In this document: in pieces, positions 17,657 through 27,231 of the stretch
How the letters are laid out: every line of letters begins with the position of its first letter
Numbering within the stretch: position 1 is the first letter of the stretch
Source of the DNA: Dictyobacter kobayashii
GTDB taxonomy: Bacteria; Chloroflexota; Ktedonobacteria; Ktedonobacterales; Ktedonobacteraceae
NCBI RefSeq assembly: GCF_003967555.1
Contig: NZ_BIFS01000001.1
Location: forward strand, 1,054,001-1,118,000
Reading direction: 5' to 3'
DNA length: 64,000 bases
Notes under the pieces: generated by a model
Told to the model about the DNA's origin: nothing
Seen by the model: the letters and a program-made list of their open reading frames with translations, nothing else
The model's database searches: none
Program-made: the position numbers and the translations under genes

Positions 17657-20383
17657 CTAGCTGCGTGTGCGCGACTTCGTATCGTCCTCATCGAGTTCAG
17701 CTAGCAGTTTCTCTTCCATATATACAACAGTCTGTGGATGGATCGGCAAAAGAAAGGTAAAGCAAGAGCCACCACCATCTGCCGCCTCCGCCCAGATATG
17801 CCCACCAAGGGCTTCTATGATGCCTTTACAGGTAGCCAGGGCCAGGCTATTGCCATAAGATGTAGCCTGACTCTGAAATGATGTGAAAACTCGCTCACAT
17901 TCATGTTCAGGTATCTTTACACCCTGATCAATTATACGCACACGTAATTCTTCTCGCTCATTCTGTAAAATATCGATAAAAAGTGAAATAGTTGTGCCGT
18001 CTGGACTATGGCGCGTAGCATTCTCTACGAGATTATAAAATACTTGCCCCAGGCGGGCGTGGTCGGCGTAGACAAGTGGTAGAGAATGCTGCAGTTGAGG
18101 CTGCAGCTGACGATGTCCCAGGGCTCGTTGTAGTTTTGTGATGGACGTGTAGAGGATCTCTGTGACATCACACCATTCCAGTTTGAGTTCCATGGCTCCC
18201 ATTTCGATACGAGAAAGTTCAATCAGGGCATTTACCAGCATGGTCAGGTGATCAGCTTCACTATCGATATCAACCAGCATTTCATTGCGGTCCTCTTCGT
18301 TCCATACCAGATCAGCCTGCAATAGCCCGGTGACGGCGGCCTTGATCGTAGTTAAGGGCGTTCGCAGGTCATGCGAGAATGCAGACAACAATGCAGAACG
18401 ATTTTTCTCTTCGCGCACCTGTTCGGTAATATCTTGCACCTGCAAGGCTATTGCTTCTAGCTGCCCAGACTGCGTATAAAGAGGATAACGTGTGAATTGA
18501 TAGTGGTGATCACTGGCGGCAGTATCTTTTCGTGCAGCGCTTCCCTCCATTTCTGCTTGCGACTGCGTCGCTGTCTCAAGTGGTTCGTCAGCCAGCACGC
18601 AGCGAAACTCCTGGCGATAAATACTATCTTGTGTGAAATCCTGCAAATAATTGCGTGCCTCATCAGTAGCACGTATGCGTGGCAAGAGACGAGAAAATAC
18701 TTCTTCAATCGATGGACCCATTGCCTGACCCTGAACTACCGATGAGACAAACATCTGCATCTGCAAATAATAATCGGTGGAGATAGTTTCCAGGCTCCAT
18801 TCACACCATTGGCGGGCCGCTGGATTCATATACAGGCAATAGCCATCCAAATCTACAACAAACCAGGGGTCACGTACCCAATTGGTAGATTGTTTCAGAT
18901 GGGTGATCAAACGACTTAACTCTCCGATCATGGCCGCTCGGGTCAGGGCCGATTCCGCGGTCTGCGCCAGTAAAGCCTGCGTTTCAGCATTGGCCACATC
19001 GGGCTGCAACGATGACTCCTCAAGGAAAAGTGCTGAAGGTAGCAATTGTTCGTTTTCCAATGAGGTTGTAAAGGGATCAAAGGTATGCTCGTTCTCGATC
19101 GCAGAGCGCATGGCCTGCAGACTACGTTCGTTCTGGGTTAAGAGTTGCTCGCTCATCCATCGCATCATATGGCTGAAATTTAAGCCAAAGGTGTGTTGGG
19201 CCTCGGCACGAATTTCTTTGAAGAGTTTGAGCTCCTCATAGAGCTGCTCATCAGCGGTGCGAGAATCACGCTCTTGCTGAGAGCGGTCAAATTGTTCAAT
19301 GGCAGCCTGGAAGCGTTTGCGTTGATTGAAGGACGTAAAAAGCATACCATTATGGATAGCTACAGTAGCTTGATTGGCAAAGAGTGCCAGGATATCGCTT
19401 TTAAGGGGGGTGAAGCCGCCTGCTTCTGTTGAGCAAAGTACCAGCATACCATAGACGGCAGAGCCGGTTATCAGAGGATAACAATAGAGGGAGTGCAATC
19501 CTAGCTCGATAGCCAGCAGTTGGCTGTCAGGATAATGCTCGTCAGTGGCAATATCTTGCGAGGTCAATGGTTGACGCCGCTTGAGTGTTTGCCAGAAGAT
19601 GTTCTTCTCACTCATGCTCCCCTGTTGCTGCAAAATATGGTTCAGCAGCTCTGGAGCTACGCCAGCTTGAGCTTCCAGGTAGAGTGTATTGGTATGGCGA
19701 TTCAGGAGCACAATAAACGAAGAGACGCTAAGAGCCTTAGATACACCGATGACGATTTGCTGGAGAACAGTTGAGAGCTCCATTTTTGAGGTAAGGGCCC
19801 GGCTCACATCTTTTAAAGCCTGGCGCTGCCGATCCTGGATCGCGGCATTGCCTCCCAATTGAACGCTCTCAATGGCTGCCGCCAGCATTCTAACTACAGC
19901 ATCTACCAAACGCTGCAAATGCTGGTCAGCATAGGTATGGAGCGTGGTACTACCCAGTTCCAGTGTTCCCAGCACGCGATTTTCAACCGTTAACGGTGCA
20001 ATCAGTGTTGACCGTAGCTGATGATAGGAACTCAGAGCATCTCCACTGGAGGAAGGCGCGCCATCCAGGCCCTCAGGATAATCACGAACCTGTAGCTCTG
20101 GCTGTTGCAATACCTGTTCTAGCATAGAGTCTGTCAGTGGATGCTGGTGGAGACGTGCTTTCCATGCCCCTCCCTCTTCGCGCTGACACACGGTCACACG
20201 CACAGCCTGGCGATCATGGCGCAACAAAACTACGCCAAACACATCAAAGGGCACAGCCGATTCCAGCTCTGCCGCTAAGACAGTGTAGTCGGGCTTGGCA
20301 CCACGCACACTAAAGACAATGCGGGCCACGCGCTCAATAATCGCAGACTCTTCAAGAGCAGAGGTATGTGTTCTCGCTTCCAT
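17657..20383 (-). CDS. GAF/PAS sensor histidine kinase
   Basis: 908 residues with no membrane segments. Two GAF-like domains (about 25-180 and 190-350; note SSFIVLLNRHTNTLYLEAQA), a helical stretch, a PAS-like domain around 510-640 (PWFVVDLDGYCLYMNPAARQ), then HisKA with SAFSHDLRTPLTTIKAAVTG (histidine near 668) and an HATPase domain (YNLVENATRHSPDG, then a divergent G-box region near 880). The H-box and ATPase resemble the KdpD output module. It should phosphorylate the adjacent regulator in response to a cytoplasmic small-molecule or redox cue; the ligand is unknown. Confidence 0.9.
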   Translation of the reverse strand: MEARTHTSALEESAIIERVARIVFSVRGAKPDYTVLAAELESAVPFDVFGVVLLRHDRQAVRVTVCQREEGGAWKARLHQHPLTDSMLEQVLQQPELQVRDYPEGLDGAPSSSGDALSSYHQLRSTLIAPLTVENRVLGTLELGSTTLHTYADQHLQRLVDAVVRMLAAAIESVQLGGNAAIQDRQRQALKDVSRALTSKMELSTVLQQIVIGVSKALSVSSFIVLLNRHTNTLYLEAQAGVAPELLNHILQQQGSMSEKNIFWQTLKRRQPLTSQDIATDEHYPDSQLLAIELGLHSLYCYPLITGSAVYGMLVLCSTEAGGFTPLKSDILALFANQATVAIHNGMLFTSFNQRKRFQAAIEQFDRSQQERDSRTADEQLYEELKLFKEIRAEAQHTFGLNFSHMMRWMSEQLLTQNERSLQAMRSAIENEHTFDPFTTSLENEQLLPSALFLEESSLQPDVANAETQALLAQTAESALTRAAMIGELSRLITHLKQSTNWVRDPWFVVDLDGYCLYMNPAARQWCEWSLETISTDYYLQMQMFVSSVVQGQAMGPSIEEVFSRLLPRIRATDEARNYLQDFTQDSIYRQEFRCVLADEPLETATQSQAEMEGSAARKDTAASDHHYQFTRYPLYTQSGQLEAIALQVQDITEQVREEKNRSALLSAFSHDLRTPLTTIKAAVTGLLQADLVWNEEDRNEMLVDIDSEADHLTMLVNALIELSRIEMGAMELKLEWCDVTEILYTSITKLQRALGHRQLQPQLQHSLPLVYADHARLGQVFYNLVENATRHSPDGTTISLFIDILQNEREELRVRIIDQGVKIPEHECERVFTSFQSQATSYGNSLALATCKGIIEALGGHIWAEAADGGGSCFTFLLPIHPQTVVYMEEKLLAELDEDDTKSRTRS

Positions 20384-20876
20384 TGCTTCCTGCCAGGTTT
20401 TGCTGACATCCTCATCAACGCTTAAGAAGATGAGATCCCTTCCCTATAGAGTAAGGAGAGAGAAATATCAGGTGTACTGAATACTTTTTTTGTTAGGCGT
20501 AACATGCAATACACAAATTACGCTATCGTTGTGCATCAACAACAACCATTACATTTCTTACCCACAACAAACAATTACAACCTAAATATGCCACAAATCC
20601 CTATCTACCTGCAAAATGCCTGTTTGCCATTGTCACAAAGTATACCACATCTATGCCAGTATGGGTCAATGCCTGGGGCGAGATAAGCAGGCCATTTATT
20701 AAAATTTCTTAAAATACTGATAAGCCTGATAACACCTGGAAGGCCTGGCACCTGTATTGTTCGCAAATAGATCGCTGCTTTCCCCTACCTTTCCTTTCTA
20801 TTTAATTAACGTATAATTGATCTGAATCTGCTAAAGAATAAGAAATATGGTCAACTTGGAATGGAGAGAGGATGCT
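20384..20876. other. Divergent intergenic region between the kinase and the PhoD-like gene
   Basis: AT-rich, with no credible gene. A TATAAT at 20812-20817 on the plus strand is placed to serve the phosphatase; the -35 region is poor. No promoter is clear for the kinase. Confidence 0.4.
20812..20817 (+). promoter_or_regulatory. -10 element for the PhoD-like phosphatase
   Basis: Perfect TATAAT 60 bases before the chosen start; no good -35 is visible. Confidence 0.4.
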
Positions 20877-22565
20877 ATGCCTGAGCTTCGCGTTGGTCCC
20901 ATCGTACGGGCGGTCAGCCCAACCAGTATCGTTATCTGGGCTGAATTGACGGCGGCCGAGACAGTTACATTGCTTGTCCAGGCAAACGGGACCAGGGATG
21001 AGCCGCAAACGGTCAGTCAGAAGTCAACTCTGGTTGGTGGACACCATTACGTTGCGTTAGAATTACAGCACTTACAACCAGCGACCTGGTATAACTATCA
21101 ATTGTTTGGTACAATCCCTGGAAAAGAGCTTGTACAAACGCCCGCGTTGCCTATGCCGCAATGCTTTCGTACCCTGGCAACACAGCCACAAGCGACGGAA
21201 GAGCTTGTACATTTTCCATTGCGCATTGCCTATGGCTCCTGTCGCAAGGCTGAGGTCAACCAGTCAGATGTCCTCAGCGTCTTTGGGCACTGGCTGCACG
21301 AACATTTCGAGCAACGCGAGTCGGCGTGGCCACATCTACTTTTGTTAATAGGAGATCAGATTTACGCGGATGAACCCTCAGCCAGCCTTCAGCAAGCGTC
21401 ACCGCACCTGGGCCCAGAGGCGAGTAGCTATGAAGACTTTTGCCTCTTTTATCAACATGCCTGGTCGACTGATAGTGGTGTACGTCAGGTATTAGCCTCC
21501 CTTCCCAGTTATATGATCTTCGATGACCATGAGATTACCAATAATTGGAACTCTATGCCAACCTGGCGCGCCAAAGTTACGCAATCTGGCCGGGAACAGG
21601 TACTGATCGATGGTGTAGTGGCTTACTGGATCTATCAAGGCTGGGGCAATCTGGCACAACACACAGCTCAACACCCGTTATTGGCTATTATGCGCCAGGC
21701 GGCTGAGAGTGGGGAGGACGCCCTTGAGCGGCTACGTGACTGTATTCGTGAAGATCTCTATGGCAGGGTTTTGTTACACTGGCATTATGAGATACCATCG
21801 ACTCCTCCCATTTTTGTGGCCAATGCCCGTACTGAGCGAACCGCTATTTTTACAGATAGTGATGAGGATATCTTTGCACCGACCCGCATTATTAGCCACA
21901 GCCAGGCTAATGATCTACAGAACTGGTTCTCAAAGAATCCAAGTACCCTGGCCATCCTGGTCTCATCCGTACCAGTACTCCTGCCTCCCGCCATTGGCTG
22001 GCTCGAATATCTGATGGGACAACGCCCCTGGATGGCTAAAAAAAATTGGCTACACGGGGCAGGATTACAACTGGCTCGCTTGCAGCAGCGGATTGCTATG
22101 CGGATTGGCTTTGATCATTGGCCACTCTATCCTGTATCCTGGCAAGATCTACTGCAGATCTTTCAGCAGCCCAAAGACACCTTGATCCTTTCGGGCGATG
22201 TGCATTTTTCCTATGCACTGGCAGCCCAATTAACCTCCCGAGTAGCCACGGATACATATCTCTACCAGTTCGTTTCTACTCCACTGCAAAATGAGCTTAG
22301 CGCCTCAGATCAGAGCAAAATAAAATTGCAGGCACACCTCTCCCAATGGCGCTACGGTGGCTTAAAACAGCGCATCTTACCGCTGGCAGCTAGCGATAAG
22401 ACAGCACACATTGACCATAATCTATTGTTCGAGAATACACTGGCCATGGTGACCCTGCAAGCAGATACCCAGGGTCGCTATACGCCACAACAAGACTACC
22501 TGGGCTCTATCAATGGCCATCTGCAGAAGCTGGCAACAACCATCCTGCCACCAGCCCAACCATAA
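20877..22565 (+). CDS. PhoD-like phosphatase/phosphodiesterase
   Basis: 562 residues from the ATG at 20877, which has GGAGAGAGG just upstream; a frame start ten codons earlier would include that site. N-terminal fibronectin-like region (LRVGPIVRAVSPTSIVIWAE) and a metallophosphatase core: IAYGSCRKAE, LIGDQIYADEP, MIFDDHEITNNWN and LILSGDVHFSYA, the metal-binding Asp, His and Asn residues of the PhoD/purple-acid-phosphatase group. No signal peptide or Tat motif is visible, unlike classic secreted PhoD, so it may be cytoplasmic or only distantly related in role. Converges with the CrtC-like gene across a hairpin. Confidence 0.85.
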   Translation: MPELRVGPIVRAVSPTSIVIWAELTAAETVTLLVQANGTRDEPQTVSQKSTLVGGHHYVALELQHLQPATWYNYQLFGTIPGKELVQTPALPMPQCFRTLATQPQATEELVHFPLRIAYGSCRKAEVNQSDVLSVFGHWLHEHFEQRESAWPHLLLLIGDQIYADEPSASLQQASPHLGPEASSYEDFCLFYQHAWSTDSGVRQVLASLPSYMIFDDHEITNNWNSMPTWRAKVTQSGREQVLIDGVVAYWIYQGWGNLAQHTAQHPLLAIMRQAAESGEDALERLRDCIREDLYGRVLLHWHYEIPSTPPIFVANARTERTAIFTDSDEDIFAPTRIISHSQANDLQNWFSKNPSTLAILVSSVPVLLPPAIGWLEYLMGQRPWMAKKNWLHGAGLQLARLQQRIAMRIGFDHWPLYPVSWQDLLQIFQQPKDTLILSGDVHFSYALAAQLTSRVATDTYLYQFVSTPLQNELSASDQSKIKLQAHLSQWRYGGLKQRILPLAASDKTAHIDHNLLFENTLAMVTLQADTQGRYTPQQDYLGSINGHLQKLATTILPPAQP

Positions 22566-22617
22566 ACAACAAAGATAGGTGAACGACGCGTAGCATAGAG
22601 TGAGATCGCTAGATAAC

Positions 22618-22647
22618 AGAAGGTACAGAACAACTCCTGTACCTTCT
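22618..22647. terminator. Bidirectional hairpin between convergent genes
   Basis: Arms AGAAGGTACAG and CTGTACCTTCT pair perfectly over 11 bp around an eight-base loop. T-runs are weak on both sides. Confidence 0.55.
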
Positions 22648-22673
22648 TAAGCATGCTAATGATGGCTGTTTAA

Positions 22674-23789
22674 CTATTTTGTATAGCCGGTCAATTCTAC
22701 ATATCCTTCACCAGCAATCGGATGTCCATTGCTTTGCCCTGCGATCTTCACGGCACCTTCCCAATAGACATTGCCTGTTGAATTTTGTACCACCAGCTCT
22801 TGATTCTTCAACAGTGGATCAATGGTCAGGCTAGCCTGCAGATGAGGGTCCTGGATATCGATGCGCCAGCCTGACGGATAAGTAATGCCTGTCGTTGGGC
22901 TGGTCCATTTAGCCAGTACCGTTGCGTGCAATGATTGTTCTGGCAAGACAAAAGCCTTGCCATCGGCATCGGTATAGCCGATATAGGTGGAAATGGTTTT
23001 GCCAGTGGCATCCCGAATAAAGTAAAGCATTATCTCTGTCTTGTTGTTTAATTGGATGCTATACCAGTCCCAGCCTCCCCCACCAAGGGTGAGGAAGTTT
23101 CCCCATTGATGATCCATCCAGGCAGTGCCAGTAACCTTTAAAGGCTGGTTATGATCAAGCAGGGTGCCAGCCACCTCCATACGCGTCCGCGAATAGTAGT
23201 AGGAGAAACCACCCAGCCCGTAAGTGATCAGGCCATTGCCGTTATGCAGGGTCGCTGGCTTGAGTCCGGTCAGACTGAGATCAATCGCGTAGTCTTGCAT
23301 GGAGGCGACCAGGTGGTCCTGGCCATTCAATCCCTGGATAGACCAGTTGCCAACATGCGCATTGATGCCCTGTGTGGATTGTCCATTCGGAGCGGGACCT
23401 GCAAATTGTGTTACACGCCGCTGATCATAATGGAACTCACCGCGCGTAATATCGCTGATAGCAAAATGGGCGGGATAAACCGCTGGCAGATTGCTGCGTA
23501 GAGCCTGGAAAAAGACCAGTTCAAAGCCATAAGTATGTTGCTTGCCCTTTGTATCGGTCGCCTGCATATGGCCTGTGTAGTACCACCACTCGGTCAAGTT
23601 GTTATGAGCGCCCTCATCCTGCGGAAAATGAATTGGGGGCAGCTCAGTTTTTGTTGGCTGCTGACTAACCTGGGGTAAGGTCGCCGAAGTCGTGGCCAAT
23701 CCGGGAAAAGCACAGGATGAGAGCAGCAGTGTACATAATAAACTCATTCCCAGCAACCAGGCTGATCTGTAACGGAACTGCTGTCTCAT
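22674..23789 (-). CDS. CrtC/AttH-like lipoprotein (carotenoid 1,2-hydratase fold)
   Basis: 371 residues. Lipoprotein signal: RYRSAWLLGMSLLCTLLLSS followed by the lipobox cysteine, so it should be anchored outside the membrane. The rest carries the double lipocalin-like AttH/CrtC pattern: DEGAHNNLTEWWYYTGHMQA, GFELVFFQALRSN, TAWMDHQWGNF and GGWDWYSIQLN. Family members act on or bind hydrophobic molecules such as carotenoids; the annotated name secreted hydrolase is also used. The ATG overlaps the stop of the MMPL gene as ATGA, so the two are coupled and a shared lipid-type substrate is a fair guess. Confidence 0.85.
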   Translation of the reverse strand: MRQQFRYRSAWLLGMSLLCTLLLSSCAFPGLATTSATLPQVSQQPTKTELPPIHFPQDEGAHNNLTEWWYYTGHMQATDTKGKQHTYGFELVFFQALRSNLPAVYPAHFAISDITRGEFHYDQRRVTQFAGPAPNGQSTQGINAHVGNWSIQGLNGQDHLVASMQDYAIDLSLTGLKPATLHNGNGLITYGLGGFSYYYSRTRMEVAGTLLDHNQPLKVTGTAWMDHQWGNFLTLGGGGWDWYSIQLNNKTEIMLYFIRDATGKTISTYIGYTDADGKAFVLPEQSLHATVLAKWTSPTTGITYPSGWRIDIQDPHLQASLTIDPLLKNQELVVQNSTGNVYWEGAVKIAGQSNGHPIAGEGYVELTGYTK

Positions 23790-26104
23790 CGTTTGCCTCC
23801 TACATGTATATTCGTTTCGTTGGAATCTGTGTACTCTCTGGCGGCATCCACTGGTGCCAGGTATTCAGCCAGCGCTGGCGGATGGCGTTGGACGCCGGCA
23901 AAGGGGAGCCACCAGTTCCAATTTCCCAACAGACGCATGGTAGCCGGAACCAGCAGGCCTCTTACGAGGGTGGCGTCGATCACTACGGCCAGGGCCATCC
24001 CCAACCCCAGAGCTTTAACCAGAATCATGTCAGCCGTCGCAAAACAGGCGCTCACAACAATCACAATTACGGCTGCACTGGTAATGATGCCACCACTACG
24101 TTGTAATCCCAGTGCCACCGCCTGCTTGTTATCGCCTGTTTGCCAGAAAGCCTCTTGAATACGCGATAGCAAGAAGACCTCGTAGTCCATGGAAAGACCA
24201 AAAATTGAGCAGAAGAGCAGGATCGGACTGGACGCCTCTACAAATCCCAGTGGAGTAAACCCTAGTATCTGGTGCAGAAAACCATCCTGAAAAATTAAGA
24301 CCAGAGCCCCATAGCTGGCCAGGATAGATAGCGTATTCATCACGATCGCTTTTAAAGGCAACAAGAGCGAGCGGAAGAGGAAAAGCAAAACAATATAGGT
24401 TGTAATCGAGATGATGAGGACAGCAACCGGGAAATCGGTATACAAGGACTGCACATAGTCGATATTGCCGGCCGTGCCACCATCTACCAGCACAGAGATG
24501 CCATTACCAGGATCGGTATTGCGGATCGTCTGCACTAAGGCCTGTGAGTTGGCATCAACCATACCGTATTTGCTCACCACCTCAACCAACAGGGTATCGC
24601 CTGACACCGATGCTTTTAAGAAGGCTCCAAGATAGGGATCGGCAATCAACTGTGGATGGGAGTAAAGTAGTTGGTATTGCTCCAGGGTAAAACGCGGGTC
24701 GGCACTGACAATACTATCCACACGGTCAACACGTGGGTCGGCCTCAATACGCTTGACATAATAATAGAGATTCTTGATGTTATCGGGTGTCAGGGCATTG
24801 CCTCTGGTATGTACCGCCATTAAGATGGGCGTGGTCTCGCGCTGATTAAAACGCTGGACCAGCAAATCGTAGGCGGCGCGCGAAGGCACATACGATGGTA
24901 AGATCGAGGCATCGGGAGCCGAGAAACGCACACCCAGGAAGGGCGCGCCAAAGCTAAGCAGGAGTAACAGGACTGGGAAGAAGACACGCAGTGGATAGCG
25001 CATCACGAACTGGGATAATCGATACCAGAAACCGTGATGTGGGTCCAGGGTAGTCTCCGCAACGACAGGGCGCCTTCCAAAGCGTGGCAGGCGTACCGGC
25101 AGGGCGTTCACCCTCAATCCCAGGATCGAAAGCAGGGCCGGTAACAGGGTCACGGCCGCCAGGACGGCCAGAGCTACGACCAGAATACCACCCAGGCCCA
25201 CTGAGTGCAGCATATTGATATGGAAAAATGTCAGGCCAAATAAACCAATAGAGACGGTCAGACCTGAGAAGGTCACAGCTCGTCCAGCTGTGGCTACGGT
25301 TACACCGATCGCTTCCTCAATCGAGCGTCCATGGATCAGTTCTTCCCGGAAGCGACTCACCATGAAGAGTGAATAATCAACCCCCAGGCCCAACCCGAAC
25401 AAGGTGGTGATATTGAGCACAAAGATAGAGAGGGGGGTGATATGACCAAGACCAAAAATCATGGCCAGGGAAACTACTACGGCAAAGCCTCCCACCAGCG
25501 CTGGCAGGACCGCAGCGACTACAGATCGAAAGACAAGTAATAAGGCAATAATAGCGAATGGGAAGGCCAGCAACTCGGCACGTCGCAGGTCATTTTCACT
25601 AACTGACTGAATATCTTCATAAAAAACGGGTCCGCCGCCAATGCTAGCTTTTAAGTCTGGTACCTTCTGCAGGCGCTGCTCCAGATCGGGCAATAGCTTG
25701 GCGGCTGCATTGGCGTCCGATTTCATCTGGATATTGACATAGGCCGCATGGCGATCCTGTGAGACCTGGCGCGGATTATCTAAATAAGTGGTTACCTGGG
25801 CGACCTCAGACCAGGTGCGGATATGGGTCACCGCCTGCTCAGATTGCTGAATAAATTGTGGATCTTCAACTGTATAACGCTGACTGGTAAAGATGACCTG
25901 TACGATCGTTTCATTTACGTGCAGCTTTTGAACCAGTGTATCAATCGCCCTTTGGGACTCTGAGTCAGGGCTTTCAAATCCACCAGATTGCAATACTTGA
26001 TTCGCCTGGGGAGCGAAGGGAAGTGCAATCACCGCGGCAAGTATCCATAACCCAACAATCAACCAGCGATGGCGGGTGGCAAATTTGCCTAAACGGTAAA
26101 ACAT
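23786..26104 (-). CDS. MMPL-family (RND) exporter
   Basis: 772 residues from the ATG at 26104 (MFYRLGKFATRHRWLIVG), preceded by GAGAAAGG. The frame stays open through a repeat region up to 26548, but that extension only translates repeats and hairpins, so I reject it. Two halves each have one N-terminal membrane helix, an outside domain and five clustered helices. The family signature appears twice, as GLGLGVDYSLFMVSRFREEL and IFGLSMDYEVFLLSRIQEAF, with the intramembrane Asp-Tyr pairs of the proton path. Actinobacterial MmpL proteins export lipids; here the coupled lipoprotein may receive or modify the cargo. Confidence 0.92.
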   Translation of the reverse strand: MFYRLGKFATRHRWLIVGLWILAAVIALPFAPQANQVLQSGGFESPDSESQRAIDTLVQKLHVNETIVQVIFTSQRYTVEDPQFIQQSEQAVTHIRTWSEVAQVTTYLDNPRQVSQDRHAAYVNIQMKSDANAAAKLLPDLEQRLQKVPDLKASIGGGPVFYEDIQSVSENDLRRAELLAFPFAIIALLLVFRSVVAAVLPALVGGFAVVVSLAMIFGLGHITPLSIFVLNITTLFGLGLGVDYSLFMVSRFREELIHGRSIEEAIGVTVATAGRAVTFSGLTVSIGLFGLTFFHINMLHSVGLGGILVVALAVLAAVTLLPALLSILGLRVNALPVRLPRFGRRPVVAETTLDPHHGFWYRLSQFVMRYPLRVFFPVLLLLLSFGAPFLGVRFSAPDASILPSYVPSRAAYDLLVQRFNQRETTPILMAVHTRGNALTPDNIKNLYYYVKRIEADPRVDRVDSIVSADPRFTLEQYQLLYSHPQLIADPYLGAFLKASVSGDTLLVEVVSKYGMVDANSQALVQTIRNTDPGNGISVLVDGGTAGNIDYVQSLYTDFPVAVLIISITTYIVLLFLFRSLLLPLKAIVMNTLSILASYGALVLIFQDGFLHQILGFTPLGFVEASSPILLFCSIFGLSMDYEVFLLSRIQEAFWQTGDNKQAVALGLQRSGGIITSAAVIVIVVSACFATADMILVKALGLGMALAVVIDATLVRGLLVPATMRLLGNWNWWLPFAGVQRHPPALAEYLAPVDAAREYTDSNETNIHVGGKR

Positions 26105-26276
26105 ATTATGGCCTTTCTCTAGCGTAATGTTGTGGGCAACAAACTCTTCTCGTTCTGTTGTATGACGACACTCTGCACCTGGAGGGGTAATTATCTTGTG
26201 CAGAAAACTCCGCATTCCAGCCGTCCCGCCCATCCAACTTTTTATATCCATAAATATCTTAAAGCAGGTAAACAAG

Positions 26277-26341
26277 TCCCCAACAAAACATCCTATCGCA
26301 TGCCGCCGCTGGCGGCATGCGATAGGATGTTTTGTTGGGGA
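26277..26341. repeat. Perfect 31-bp-arm palindrome of repeat cluster A
   Basis: Arms 26277-26307 and 26311-26341 are exact reverse complements around a three-base loop. The outer end of the right arm (TGTTTTGTTGGGGA) is also the first 14 bases of the tandem unit that follows. Confidence 0.95.
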
Positions 26342-26462
26342 TACCCCAAACCCCAGCAGGAGGGCTCGCCGCCCTCCTGCACCTTCCGCTGCGGTGGGGT
26401 GTTTTGTTGGGGATACCCCAAACCCCAGCAGGAGGGCTCGCCGCCCTCCTGCACCTTCCGCT
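26328..26462. repeat. Two identical 63-bp units, 72-bp period (repeat cluster A)
   Basis: Copies at 26328-26390 and 26400-26462 are identical. Each contains a ten-bp hairpin (GCAGGAGGGC/GCCCTCCTGC, five-base loop). High G+C compared with flanks. Lies upstream of the MMPL start and of the smpB promoter, in neither gene. Confidence 0.95.
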
Positions 26463-26508
26463 TTAGTTGCCCTTATGAGAGTGGAAGATGCTATATGAAA
26501 GTTTAAGG

Positions 26509-26537
26509 TCGACTGTATGGGGCGGTTGTTGTATAAT
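26509..26537 (+). promoter_or_regulatory. Promoter for smpB
   Basis: TCGACT, 17-base spacer, TATAAT. It begins about 50 bases after repeat cluster A and leaves a leader of about 185 bases before smpB. Confidence 0.5.
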
Positions 26538-26726
26538 GGTGGCATCATCCGCCAATCATGTATAAACCCATCACTTTGCCTGGCTTGAGTTTTCTGACGG
26601 GCAATTTCTATTCAGCCAGGTATAAGTTGAAGAACCTGCATTGCAGTGTTCCTGCCCCACAAAGCTGTATGTATAGTATCAATAGTGCGGCAGATAGACG
26701 TCCTTTATTGAAAAGGAGTTTCAAGT

Positions 26727-27224
26727 ATGGCAAAAACAGCCTCTGCAAAAAAAGAAACGGTACAGAATAATCATGTGCCGATTAAGGTCATTTCAGTCAA
26801 TCGCCAGGCATATCACGATTATGAAGTGGAACGCACCCTGGAAGTTGGTATCTCACTCGTTGGCACCGAGATTAAGTCAATTCGAGAGGGGAAAGTTCAA
26901 TTGCGCGGTTCCTACGCAATGGCGCGCAAAGATGAGATCTGGCTGGAAAACGCAAATATCGCGATCTATGAGCATGGTAATCGCTACAATCACGATCCGA
27001 TTCGGACACGCAAACTCTTGCTGCATAGGCGCGAGATCGATCAGCTACTAACCCGGGTCGCCACTAAAGGCTTAACACTGGTCCCTTTGAAGCTCTATCT
27101 CAAAGGCGGTCGAGCCAAAATAGAACTGGGTTTATGCCGTGGTAAGAAACTTTATGATAAACGCGATGCAATCGCTAAACGCGATGCACAGCGTGATATG
27201 GAACGCATAGTTCGTGGAAGGTAA
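26727..27224 (+). CDS. smpB: SsrA-binding protein SmpB
   Basis: 165 residues. Partner of tmRNA in rescuing stalled ribosomes; the tmRNA gene is 30 kb away in this window. Family marks: a nucleotide-binding core with HDYEVERTLEVGISLVGTEI, SIREGKVQLRGSYA, and a C-terminal basic tail (GKKLYDKRDAIAKRDAQRDM) that enters the ribosome. A short lysine-rich N-terminal extension precedes the domain. AAAAGGAG lies nine bases before the ATG. Ends just before the VOC-protein start. Confidence 0.96.
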   Translation: MAKTASAKKETVQNNHVPIKVISVNRQAYHDYEVERTLEVGISLVGTEIKSIREGKVQLRGSYAMARKDEIWLENANIAIYEHGNRYNHDPIRTRKLLLHRREIDQLLTRVATKGLTLVPLKLYLKGGRAKIELGLCRGKKLYDKRDAIAKRDAQRDMERIVRGR

Positions 27225-27231
27225 GCGCGTT

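Noticed and set aside
16860..20383. KdpDE potassium regulation
   Set aside because: The kinase has no KdpD sensor domain or membrane helices and no kdpFABC genes are present.
26277..26462. CRISPR-like array
   Set aside because: Only two units with no variable spacers and no cas genes; the structure is a palindrome plus tandem copies.
26105..26548. N-terminal extension of the MMPL protein by about 148 residues
   Set aside because: It only translates repeat cluster A and its palindrome; the ATG at 26104 starts a normal MMPL N-terminus and has a ribosome site.
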